A stretch of 64,000 nt of DNA, from positions 4,155,827 through 4,219,826 of the forward strand of contig CALNVZ010002100.1 in the NCBI GenBank assembly GCA_940671915.1. Reading direction: 5' to 3'. The notes under the pieces are model-generated. The model was not told the DNA's origin, searched no databases, and saw nothing but the letters and a program-made list of their open reading frames with translations. Below are positions 53,405-64,000 of the stretch, piece after piece. This DNA comes from Paracentrotus lividus. Taxonomy: Eukaryota; Echinodermata; Echinoidea; Camarodonta; Echinidae. A program made the translations under genes and the position numbers. Within the stretch, counting starts at the first letter, position 1, and each line of letters opens with the position of its first letter.

Positions 53405-55077
53405 TATTGGTGTGACCAAGAAGTTGTATGAATCAAGAGGAAGACTGGTAGACAGAATCTTGCCATGAAATCTTAAGACAGGAAGATGAGACTATATGTC
53501 TGACATGGCATGAAATATCCCAACATCATTTGATGAAAAGAGAGATAGCCCTTCAACCTTTACAACCCCACTCATCACTTTGCTTTCATCATGACATTTA
53601 ATGTCAGGAGACTACAGATACAAGGACTTGTCATACAGGAAGATCATGATTTCAACTCATCTCATTTACAACAAAACAAGACAAGCAGGGAGGATAATAC
53701 TAAACTAATACTTTCAAGATCAATTAGAAAATTGAATAAATTCATACTAAATATTTTCAAGATCAATTTAGAAAATTGAATATTAATAATTGTTTAATTT
53801 GTTAGCTTAAAGTCATCAGTTACCAGGTTTTTCTATTCCTATACACCTGCTCCTAACATACATCTAAAAAAACAACTTGGGACTCTCCCGACAAAAACAG
53901 AAAATTAAAGTTCTTTTGTTATTTTGAAAGAGAAAACGAAATCAAATGAAAAGTCATAGTCATCATCTGTCTGGCATTATTCTATTGTTGTTTCCATTTT
54001 AAACTACAGCTAACATGGCCTAAAATCAATCTCAACCAATGGTGGAATATCCCTACTTGTGATTGTGTAAGAGTAGAAACCACATCCTAATCATATCAAC
54101 CAAGTTTATCCATTCACTTAAATTCAATAGAAAAAACAAATCTCCCGATGACAGGCTACTTTCTCGCTCCATAGCGAGTCTAGGTACAATGTGATAACAC
54201 TAATGTTCTTTTCATTTGGCTGAGCAGAGTACATTACTAGATCTTAATGAGCAATTCAGATAATTTTGATGCATATTAATTATAGGGGTTGCTAATGAGG
54301 TGACAGAAAATTATATCACTACTAATATTGAAATCGAAATCATTTCACAAGATGTATCAAACAAAATAGAGAGTAATTTGAGATCTTGTGCGTCTTTTCA
54401 ATATCATGAGCTTCTTCTTTAGTGCAAAACGTAATTCTTCCAGAAATTTGAATCTAAATGTAGCAGATTTGTGCTACTTTGCTAGTTATATTATATACTG
54501 CACACAATGTAGAAGCAGCCATTAACATGTTTGTCTGTACATCCAGTAGCCATAAAACTAGGAAAAAAGGGAGATTGCCTTTCAAAGATGCTGTTCTATT
54601 GGGGCAGAAAAATCCCTCTTGAGGCATATAAAAAGTGTAGGTTACATGGTAGTTTAGGGATGCGTGGAAGAAAAGGCATGTAATCCGAATCAACTTGATT
54701 AGAAAGAGACATGGTGCTCTTAGTCCTACACAGGTTTGAATATAGATTACTTAAAGAAAAGACCCCAAATTGTGATTGAAAAAAAATTTTGTGATGTTTA
54801 CACTATTAATTGTTAATGAACAATTTTGAGATGTTTCTTTCAGGATATGGATACCTTGTAATTTGTAAGAGATTATAAAAATGGTCTGTTTCTAATAGGA
54901 TGACTCTAAAGTCCGTTTTAATGGACACTGTAGGGAAAATATTCGGTCAATTTGGAAAGCTACCCTAGGCAGCTAAAAAATATGTTGTAGAATTTATTGA
55001 AAAAAGTTGTCGGGGTAACACCCCACGTGAAGCATCTAAAAAGGTAAGGTAACAAAAAATTCCAACATTGTCCAAAC

Positions 55078-55205
55078 CGTATCGCGACAACTCCCCCCCC
55101 CCCCCTGAAAACTAACCCCCAGAAATTAGGGTTAGGTGTAGGGTTACAGGGTAGATTTTTGACAGGCTTATTGACCATCGGGTAATTGTCCTAGAACCTG
55201 TCCGA
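55078..55205. mobile_element. Diverged copy of the GGACAATTACCCCC element
   Basis: It has CCGTATCGCGACAACTCCCC at the left, GGGTAATTGTCCTAG at the right, and GGGTTAGGTGTAGGGTTA inside, related to 22711-22845. Confidence 0.55.
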
Positions 55206-55284
55206 ACAATACAATTACAGAAAAGTTTGTTCAGATAGGGCTTAAAGTTCTGTTGTTCATTGGATAGGCTCGTTTTGTAGAGCA

Positions 55285-55452
55285 TATCGTCGGCTTGGAG
55301 CCAGAAGGGCGCTATTGCAAATCAAGGATGTTCCGTTGGGAGCCAGAAGGGCGCTTTCACCATTGACTTTGTACAGCAATAGCGCCCTTATGGCTCTCAA
55401 CGGAACATCTATAAGATGCAATAACGCCCTTATGGCTCCCAACAGACGATAT
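55285..55452. mobile_element. Concentric double palindrome (MITE)
   Basis: The outer arms are ATATCGTCGGCTTGGAGCC and the inner arms GATGTTCCGTTGGGAGCC. Both continue into AGAAGGGCGC, so this string occurs four times, two per arm. Confidence 0.85.
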
Positions 55453-56796
55453 GATCCGTCCATAATGCCTCTTCATCAGACACATCTGACAAATACTCTA
55501 CATAAAAAAAAAACCCACATATTTATATCATGATTTGTGCTAATCCAGTCAATTGATCTTTGCTCCAGTTATGAAATTGATGAGATTATATTTATTGATT
55601 GTAATTCCTAATGAATCCCTCGGCTCATTTGATTATCACTGGGGGAGAAATGACCAGCCAGTAATGTCTGTGAATCAGAATAGCCCTGTATATAGGCTGT
55701 TTTATGGAATATATTTTCAATATTAATTAGATTGATTGTCCTTGTCCAGGCTAGAAGATTTGTAAAAAAAGGTTTGGGATAATTCTGAAAATTAAGCAAG
55801 CAATGCCATTGGTCTTGGCATTGAAAAGAGCATCTCTCGTGGCAATCAATATTTAAACTAGACAATATTTTCTATTCAACTGAAAAACTCTATTTATGGG
55901 ATGATAATAATAATAATATTCTGTATTTATATAATGTAGCACCTCATACAAACTTTGGACTTCGTCTCTAAGCGCCTTACAGAGATATTATTACCCCGGT
56001 CATCGGATCTAGGCTTGCCGCACACAACGTGTGCACATTCTCCACTCCCTGAGGGGCATTCCATCCCGGCACCATCTAATGGGGTGCACACAGTGCTGAT
56101 TAAACCACAATGGGATATACATATTCTTTATCCATGTAACCCATGGGGAAAGAGGATGTAAAATTATTCCTAATTTTCTGAAATAGACCTAATTTGTAGC
56201 AAATCTCTCCAGCTGTCTACTGTTAGTTACTCCTCTTAACCTGATTAGAGGGTGAAATGTGATGACTTGATCAACTCAGAAACACAATCAGCTAACGAAT
56301 GGAGCCAAACAGCCATGTTTGAATACAATCAGCTAAGGAATATAGCCAATCAGTGATGTTTATAGACCAAGAGCACATGTTAGGTCCCCCTCTATTCCTT
56401 GATATGAAAGATGTTTCTCTCAACATGAAAACAACCGTCTCATGTCTCTTCATCTCGTAACCCTTCATGGTACCCCTCTGGCTATGAACGCTCAACAGCG
56501 CTAGATTGCTCGCGATCCTGATTTTAAATTCTCAGCTTGCTGGGCGCTAGGGCAACCAGTCAGGTGTGAGATGACAAGCCGGCACTAATTTGCTTCCCAC
56601 ATCGTCGTAATCTCAAATAAATACAGCTACATATGGGATGCGAGTGTCTAGCAGCCAAACTGCCGCCTTTGTCTTGTATCCATCTTGTAATACTATTAAC
56701 CTGAAGAGAGGAGAGGCTACAATTCATTTATGGTTGGATTAACATCTCAAAAATCATGGAATTCAAATATAATTTTTCTGTTCATTGTTTTTAAAG

Positions 56797-57380
56797 GGGA
56801 ATTATCCCCTCAGAGAAATTTGGCTTCAGTTAATGGAGACAAACCCCCAAAACATATTGGTAAATTTTCAGAAAAATCAGGTAATGAATAAGAGAAATAT
56901 AATTTTTTTTTATTTTGAGATCACTTATGATATGGAGATCCTCCAATTGGCAACGCGACCATGATGTGCGATGTAATGCAGGGAGATCTTTCCCATATCT
57001 ATTGTACACATTGTACTAAAATCCTCTTTTTTCTCAATTCTAAAGGGAGAAGAAAGAATCTTTTTATGGGATGACATGTAAATATATGAAAGTCATAACA
57101 TATCATGAAAAGAAAAGCTGTTCTATCATTAGAATGAAAATATAGAGACATTTTGGATAGTTTTTGTGCACGCCATATGGGGAGTTCACCCTTTGTGACA
57201 TCACAAATGGTGAACGCGTTGCCAATGGGAGATTTCCTATGTCATCAGAGCTCTCAATATTCAAATACTCATAACTTTTTTATCCTTTATCCGATTTTCA
57301 CCAAATCTTCACTAATGTGCTTATTTGATTTTTCTGCATCCACAGTAAGCCAACTTTCTACAAAGAGACAATTCTCCTAT
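56797..57380. mobile_element. Diverged 0.6-kb foldback element
   Basis: The arms share TTTGGCTTCAG/CTTACTGTGG, CAGAAAAATCA, TTGGCAACGCG and GGAGAAT-type blocks in inverted order, with many substitutions. Non-coding. Confidence 0.6.
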
Positions 57381-58140
57381 ATTGCTAATAATAGATTTCA
57401 CAAAATAACCATTTCTAGAGTAACATTAGAATCTATCAATATAACAGTCGATATTAACATCTTCCTGGTTTGTTATTGATATTTCCTTGATTCCTTTATG
57501 GGTAGTCAAAAAATGGATTGAATATGAAAGCACTTAAACCCTTAATTATTTTCTTGATTTCTATTTATTTTACTTCCAATCCAGATACAAAATACATTTC
57601 CCAATTTTTTTTTTTTTTTTTTAAATGTTAATAGCAAAAAGCTCATCTATAGATGTTAAGTAACACAATTTGGTTTCTCTAGTTACACTCTGGATGCATG
57701 ATTGTGTTGATAATGATAATGTTGGTTTCTCGATCAATAATCTAACCACCATATACATGCACCATTTGATTTCCATCAATATTGGCCTTTGACTTGTGAG
57801 CACGATGAAATAAACAACTGTGAAAAGAGTTCTCTGCATGACTTTTGTGGCTCTGTAAGCCTATATTACTATGATATATCACATTAATGTCTTTGTAATG
57901 ATAAAGAACATACTTCATTTTACGAGTGACAGTTTGCCAGAGACAGAAATATGAGTGGTGATTATTTTGACAGCCCTCTCATAAGTTGACAGGTCTACAG
58001 TTACTTCATAACGTGCAAAACTTCAGTAGAAAAACAGATATACCAGTACCAATGGGGTCAGAGGAAGTGCAGTATGTATGGACATTCAAGTCATTTAAAC
58101 AAGATACATGATCCATCTGGAAAATTATTTTGTTGGAAAA

Positions 58141-58550
58141 TATGAGCCATATCCCTATCAATATGTCTGCTTAAAGGGAGAGACCAAAACAAGAAAAAGG
58201 AGGAGAGAGGGAAAGAAAGAAAGGGAATAAGTATGGGTTGAAAATATGAACCGCATCCGTACAATATGTCTGCTCAGAGTGATAGTGCAAAAGAAAAGAA
58301 GGTGAGAGAGAAATAAGGAATATATGGATGAAGGATTGGAAATATAAACCATATCCCTACCAATACATCTGCTTAGAGTGAGAGACAAAAAGAAGAAATG
58401 GGGAGAGAGAAAGAAGGAAGAAAAGGAATGTATGAAGGAAGGGGTGAAAATATGAACCCTTTTTTCCTCCCAATGTATCTGCTGAAAGTGAGAGACCAAA
58501 TGAAGAGAAGGAAGGAATGGGACTTTACAAAGGAAGTTTAACTCATCTAG
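58141..58550. repeat. Minisatellite, about 100-bp unit, four copies
   Basis: Units start at about 58141, 58245, 58343 and 58451 with TATGAACCATATCCCTACCA-like sequence, an ATCTGCTTAGAGTGAGAGAC block and a purine-rich end. This explains the 158-codon minus-strand open frame here. Confidence 0.85.
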
Positions 58551-58961
58551 TGAGAAAGGGCAAATACACAAGAGATAGAGGGCAAGAAAGACAGAAAGAA
58601 AGATGGAAAAGAAACAAAAGCGGAAGGGTAACAAAATAAAAAGTGGAATATAAGGATAGAGGAGGGGGTATGATGAATGACAGGTACAGGATGTTCACTT
58701 GGAACAGGTGGAGTAGTTAGATACTTCCGTCTAGTATATGGATGGTCAACCATGACCAGACAAAACCCTATCTACGATCACCAACCGCTCAAAGCAGAAA
58801 GATGATACCATAAACAAACTGCTTCAGAGTATGCACTAAAAATAAAAGTATTTCTATTAAGTTAAGTTGGACTTTAGGGAGATGGGATAAACCAAGTTTT
58901 CTATAGAAAGGAGTAATCTTAAAATGCAATTATACTGGTTGGCATTGTATTCATTCACCTT

Positions 58962-59095
58962 GGGTAGCGCAGATCCAGGTTTTTCAGGATGGGGGGGGGG
59001 GGGCATCGTCAAAATTTTCTGATTTAACATGTACAGTCAATTATGGGGGGGGGGCGCATCCCCTGTGCCCTGCCTGGGTCCGCCACTGTTGAGAT
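58962..59095. mobile_element. Degraded element with GCAGATCCAGG / CCTGGGTCCGCC ends and poly-G
   Basis: GGTAGCGCAGATCCAGG and CCTGGGTCCGCCACTG are roughly inverted around poly-G runs. They look like distant relatives of the GCGGATCCAG elements. Confidence 0.45.
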
Positions 59096-59314
59096 TAAAG
59101 AAATTGAAATGTTTGCGCACTATGGCTGCAATTATATAGGCCTGATGTAAACTGACTTTCAGGAAGACCAGGAATTAGGTCAAAATCAGTCAAGGATTTT
59201 CTCATAAAGGCTCAATTAAAAGAATCCCCTATTTTTATATTGCACCCTCCATTACTTTATTTTCCAACAAATCAAGAATTAAAAGCAAGGTGTTGAAGCT
59301 TCACTTGGGGTCAT

Positions 59315-59595
59315 CCCACAAGACCGACACCCACGAGACCGACGGCCCACAAGTTCGACACTAAACAAAAAAGGCCTATTAGACCGACGCTGCATAAAGA
59401 CCCATTAGACCGACACTAGATCAAACAGGTCCACGAGAGACCGACACCCAATATATTGACCCACGAGACAGAAAATTCGTAAAAAGGCCCACGACACCGA
59501 CGGGCTAGAGCAAAACAGCCCACGAGACCGACGTTACATGAAGTATACCCACGAGTCAGACGGTTCTTCAATTAGCCCATGAAAACGAAACAAGC
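59315..59595. repeat. Array of degenerate CCCACGAGACCGAC motifs
   Basis: About eleven imperfect copies, such as CCCACAAGACCGACA, CCCACGAGACCGACG, CCCATTAGACCGACA and CCCACGACACCGACG, at roughly 15-40 bp spacing with unrelated spacers. Confidence 0.85.
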
Positions 59596-60510
59596 GAATA
59601 TCCAGGTATCATCGGGCACGAGGCCATGCCCACACCCCCCCCCTTATCGGGTAGGCAAAGGGACATCTAAAAGGCAAACAAAAAGGGGAAAAAGAGGGAG
59701 GGAGAGAAATTACAAGGGGAAGTAAACAAAAAAGGGGAAGGGCAACAGAGACTAGAAGCAAAGAACCATAAGGAGGAGGACGTAACAGGAGGTTGTAATG
59801 ACTCCCCTTCCCCGGTGCGGATCAAGATGGCCCGGCAGGCCTGGACCCCCCCCCCCCCTAAAAAAACAACAAAACAAAAAACAAAAAACAAAAAACGCTT
59901 GAAAATACTCCATTTCAAGTTGCTATAAAAAAATAGGCTCCCAATATAATTTATTTTCCTAGCTCGCTATCGCCCTCGAATATCACATATCATAAACAAA
60001 TGATAAAGCACACACACACACACATAATAAATAAAATACAGATGTCTTCCTAGAACTTTTTACATCGTAGACATCTTAGCTTGATTAGGTCTACAATTTA
60101 TTTTCCTCTTCTTCTTTTTCACAAACTCTCTGTCAACGTTAGGGGGAGGAGGGAGGGGGCCGGATATACATATCCACAAATCTTGGTACAAAAATTGATC
60201 CCCCCCCTCTCTGACTGAAAATCTTCCAGAAGCCTATGGATGTTCGAACCTGCCGTTGGTCACCTTTGCCTCCTTAGTTCTTTGATTCATTATCTCTCTG
60301 TTTGCCCTTCACCCATTTTTATTAATTTTTTTTTGCTCATCACACTTTCTCCGGCCGTTCCAGGTCTCCTCCCCTCCTCTTCCACCCCTATTCCGCCTCC
60401 TTTATAAGAACGTCCATCCCTATTCCTGACTCAGTGGGTATACTTCATGCTATGCTCGTCTCGTGGGCTGTTTTGCGTCTCACCGTCCCAAGGTGCATCG
60501 TGCCCGGCCT
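59500..60510. mobile_element. Inverted repeat linking the motif array to 60.4 kb
   Basis: CAAAACAGCCCACGAGAC and ATGAAGTATACCCAC at 59511-59555 recur inverted at 60434-60480. CGGGCACGAGG near 59614 is also mirrored by CGTGCCCGGCC near 60500. This suggests a DNA transposon with subterminal repeats and a TC-rich, non-coding interior. Confidence 0.6.
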
Positions 60511-60879
60511 TCATCAGACGATTTCTGTCCCGTGAAAAAGAAAACCTCATATCGTAGCACAACGTAAGTCAAGATCAACAACACACAACCAACACGAGTA
60601 CATCGTGCAGGACCTGTACTTAAGATCGTGAGTCAACCCAGGAACCCATGATAGTAACGGAAAAGCTCGTCACCGGTCTCAGTGAAAGGATCTAAAATTG
60701 TTATATGAGATCGATCTCGTGGACCATAATTTAACATTCCAACCTAGCATCGAACAATCAAGTGGGTGTCGACGATTAGTTACTCCAGGCCTAGGCCGCC
60801 TCAACTCCAGAGGTCTCGCAGAAACTAAAGAAGACAGTGACCACCACAAAGCTAGCAAACAAAGGCTCTATTTGGGCTA

Positions 60880-62460
60880 GTACCAATAACACTAATTATA
60901 CTGAATCCAGCTTCAGCAGACTTATGTTTCTAATGGCCCTTTACCATGGTAAATGAATCATTCCCAACTACTCCTATATGAATAGACATATAAGACTATG
61001 CTCATAATAGTGAATAAAATGAGTCCAACCCCAATATACAACAAACCCATCCAAAACCATCAAAGTAAAAGCAAGACACTATACAATTAGTTGTCAGCCA
61101 TGGCAGATGCACTATTATATATAACACAAATATGACAATCATCTTAGCAGCAACGATTGATATCACATAAATATTAAAACATTACCACCTATATCAAACT
61201 TTACACACTGTCCAACACTTAATAAGTTTCATAACCCGCTCAACTAACCAATGAAGATACATTTCTCAGTATTAAAAACGATCACACCATTGTGTAAAGT
61301 ATGCTATGACCATCGCACAACTCTCAATTAGTTTAAATTGTCAAAACCAATAGCAAAAGGTCAATAGAATTGCCTATAATGCAATGTACGAGTCCAAATA
61401 AACCATCATGAAGCCAAGAGACTTTAAAAAACTATAACTAACTAAACGCACAAAACCACCTAGACCAACATGACAAGACAAACGGGACAAATAAGAATGA
61501 GACTAATAATGAGAACAATTAAAGAAGATCAAAAAGAAGTACAAGCCTATCTAAATAGATAAGAAAATAAAACATCTCCTGCAATAACAGCGAAATAACT
61601 TACCAAACCATACTCAACAGTACTAGTTTAAAAAAAAACATTCCCGTGTAGTCGAACAAAAGAGAAAAAAACTACCATTAGCGTAATGTGAGAATCTTTT
61701 CATATAATTCCGGTAGTAATATTGTACGTACCAAATTAAAAGCCAAAAACCGTTATATTCTTCTGATGCAAGACTTTGTCCACTGATTAATAAAACATAA
61801 TTGCTTCGATAACCAAAAAACAAAAAGATTCCAAATATAGCAGAATGTTTCCCTAGATGCGTTAACCGAAGAAAACAAACCGACAAATTACGCCATTTAT
61901 CATATTGTTACATAAGAAACGACTAGAGCATTCAGACCACCGGTCATTGAAATGCCAGGAAATCGTACACACCCAGAACAAATAGGGACGGCGTAAGCCA
62001 AAAATGGATATTTCCTGTCTTGATAGAAAATTAGATCCATAATACTCCAAAACCAATACCAGCACCAAATGTGAATGCAAAACCCAATAGACACCCGAAA
62101 GAAACGGCCGATAACTACTACAAAACTTCGCACTTTTTGAACCATAACAACAAAATACACGTTCTCACACCTTACACACTATAAAGAAAACGTAATTTCC
62201 AAACAACTATACCATATTTATTAACAAAGACACCACTAGAAAAAAAATCCCAAGAATTACCAGATATCCACATGAATAAGAGATAAACCATAACACACTC
62301 AACAACACCCCCCCCACCCGCAATCCAACAAATAACTACCCGCACATACAATAAAATAATAACGCACTTAAACACACCCTACCAACAGCAGTACAAAGAA
62401 TATAATGTGATAACACAGTAAAAACCAACTTATACTCCACCCTCGAACAATGATTAATAT
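60880..62460. other. Stretch strongly enriched in A+C on the plus strand
   Basis: Line after line is dominated by A and C with few G and T (for example around 61030-61090 and 61440-61500), unlike the flanks. Minus-strand frames here are Val/Phe/Trp/Gly-rich by composition. I recognise no gene. Confidence 0.7.
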
Positions 62461-62977
62461 GATCGGAAAGTAAATAACCTGCAAGCAAAGACTAAAATTT
62501 ACTGTCCAGCGTTAGCGAGCGCTAAGCCTCAAAACCACTGTCTGTGATCAAAATCAAATGAGAGAAGCTTCAGAACAGTGGAATAAGGGATCTAGTCTGC
62601 TACTTCAGAAAACCTATGAACACATGGTTTGTGCCTTTCAGATCATAGACCAGAGTATGGGCAATCTTATAGGTAAGTGGCACACTTAGGTATGGTATGG
62701 ATTATCAAGCTGGAGGAAAGCTTTTCCTCTAATGAACCAACACTACATATATCAATAAAACACCATATGCAGAACTAGAAACCTGCAATCACCAACATCG
62801 AAAATCGTTACATCTAGTCATTAGCCTGAAGGCATTCATGTCAGTCACATTGCATGCTATACCATCAGCATGACATGTTGCCAAATAGGCGTAGCCACAT
62901 TCAAATTCTAGATAGGTGACCTTAAGCTACCATAAAATAGTGTGAGTGTTCCCACTTCTACGAAACTACTAGTACCA

Positions 62978-63192
62978 GGGGGTGTTTCACAAAGAGTTAA
63001 GTGGACTTAAAAATCGCACTTAAATCCCTAGTTGCGTGCGGTATATAGCACATCACCTCATTGGTCAGATCATGCCAAGGGGATGTGCACCATTGAGGAG
63101 TCTTATCACTTGGATTGCACGTTATGATACAGGATGCGCATAGAAGTTAAGTGCGACTTTAGGTCTACTTAACTCTTTGTGAAACACCCCCC
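62978..63192. mobile_element. MITE with GGGGGTGTTTCACAAAGAG ends
   Basis: The left GGGGGTGTTTCACAAAGAGT, TAAGT is mirrored at the right, with TTAAGTGCGA-type inner repeats. Related ends occur at 33548 and 33683, and a remnant at about 42995-43045. Confidence 0.9.
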
Positions 63193-63300
63193 TGATAGAT
63201 TTTAGCACCACCATAGAGTCATTGGCTCCGGCGACAATTACTATGCAATAAATTCTGCACACGAAACAACTACAGCCATGGACCCGATACCTAATCCTAA

Positions 63301-63305
<5 letters not shown>

Positions 63306-63342
<37 letters not shown>
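63306..63342. repeat. (TA)n microsatellite
   Basis: About 18 TA units. Confidence 0.95.
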
Positions 63343-63346
<4 letters not shown>

Positions 63347-64000
63347 AATGTATATTGCAAACCTAAACATAACCCTACATCTTAGACAAAAGCTGGAGCA
63401 ATTGTTGGCAAAGCTGTCGCCACATCCAAAAGCTGGGCAAAGACCAAACAATCGAGCCTATTTTACTAGTTGTTGTATATCCAGACAGGTTGGGTGTCCG
63501 GGAACATGATTTGAACTCACCATTTTGAAAAGGTTTACAAGCAATGTCTTTGATTCTTAGCACAGAATAATAAGCACTACTCAACCTATATTTTTTTGGC
63601 TTAATCCTGAGACAAAAAACAAGGCTTCATATTTGTTAGGTGTCGGGACAACCCCCCTCCCTCCCTCCCTCCCTATCCTACACCCAATGTATTGGAACTT
63701 TAGACCAATGAGACTGTATCTGTTGATATAAAGGGACAGTACACATCATTTCATTCAATATACCAGTAAGGAAGGTCATGAATGTGGAGTCATGCATAGA
63801 GGTCTGAAATGACTGACAGGAAATATGTGATGGTCAAAGGAATAAAAGAAGCTAAAATCAAAAAGGAAAGAGCTTGTGCGGCTATGATAAGGCCTAATGC
63901 TTTCCTATGGTGAAGAATACTTAAATTTATATATATATCTATTAATGCCAAGAACTGGCGTAGAGCAGGATGCACTGGAGGGGGATGATGAATAGATCAC

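Larger units (their letters stand above)
46097..64000. other. No coding exon found: probable long CTTNBP2 intron or upstream DNA
   Basis: I scanned for splice-bounded frames and for CTTNBP2 N-terminal coiled-coil-like sequence and saw none I can support. The stretch contains the repeats and elements listed separately. Confidence 0.5.

Noticed and set aside
58158..58634. 158-codon minus-strand open frame rich in Phe/Leu/Ser
   Set aside because: It coincides with a roughly 100-bp purine-rich minisatellite; the peptide is a translation of the repeat.
59315..59595. CRISPR-like repeat/spacer array
   Set aside because: Repeats are short and degenerate, spacers vary greatly, and the genome is eukaryotic.
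61623..62375. Hydrophobic minus-strand frames resembling membrane proteins
   Set aside because: They follow from T+G-rich composition, have no start/splice context and match no family I know.

Overview
This is a eukaryotic, almost certainly animal, draft-genome window. It is AT-rich and intron-rich, with one assembly gap (383 N) and dense short inverted-repeat transposons. The gene content (a CTTNBP2 relative with ankyrin repeats plus a P-loop domain, and a spliced EF-hand protein), the frequent TACATGTA and AGGCCTA strings and the foldback-rich repeat landscape suggest a marine deuterostome, most likely an echinoderm such as a sea urchin. That assignment is inference; no species marker is present.

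Layout. (1) 1-7974, minus strand: a gene of at least 11 coding exons encoding an EF-hand protein, possibly EFCAB12-like. All introns are in phase, and the last visible exon runs off the left edge. (2) 8-12.6 kb: intergenic, with a composite of inverted and direct repeats (8.55-10.53 kb). (3) 12.6-12.95 kb: a CpG-rich, promoter-like block followed by a possible first coding exon on the plus strand. (4) 14.1-16.9 kb: two adjacent kilobase-scale palindromes, the second running into the N gap. (5) 18.4-23.0 kb, plus strand: a two-exon gene for a 41-residue cysteine-rich microprotein that no single open frame reveals. Its intron carries at least three foldback or terminal-inverted-repeat elements. 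(6) 24.4-30.9 kb: intergenic, with low-complexity and MITE sequence. (7) 30.9-46.1 kb, minus strand: the C-terminal part, 16 coding exons, of a cortactin-binding protein 2 (CTTNBP2) homologue. It contains ankyrin repeats, a P-loop NTPase-like module with an intact Walker A, and a basic/serine-rich tail. One exon carries about six compensating single-base indels, and two ankyrin exons are surrounded by duplicated fragments of their own ends. (8) 46.1-64 kb: no convincing coding exon. This is probably a long CTTNBP2 intron or upstream DNA with a 1.6-kb Tc1/mariner-like palindrome, a GAT-repeat tract, minisatellites, several MITEs, an array of a CCCACGAGACCGAC-like motif, and a 1.6-kb stretch strongly enriched in A+C on the plus strand.

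The three genes have no evident shared pathway. Exon boundaries were placed by hand from GT/AG sites and reading-frame continuity. Residue numbers for CTTNBP2 count only the visible part.
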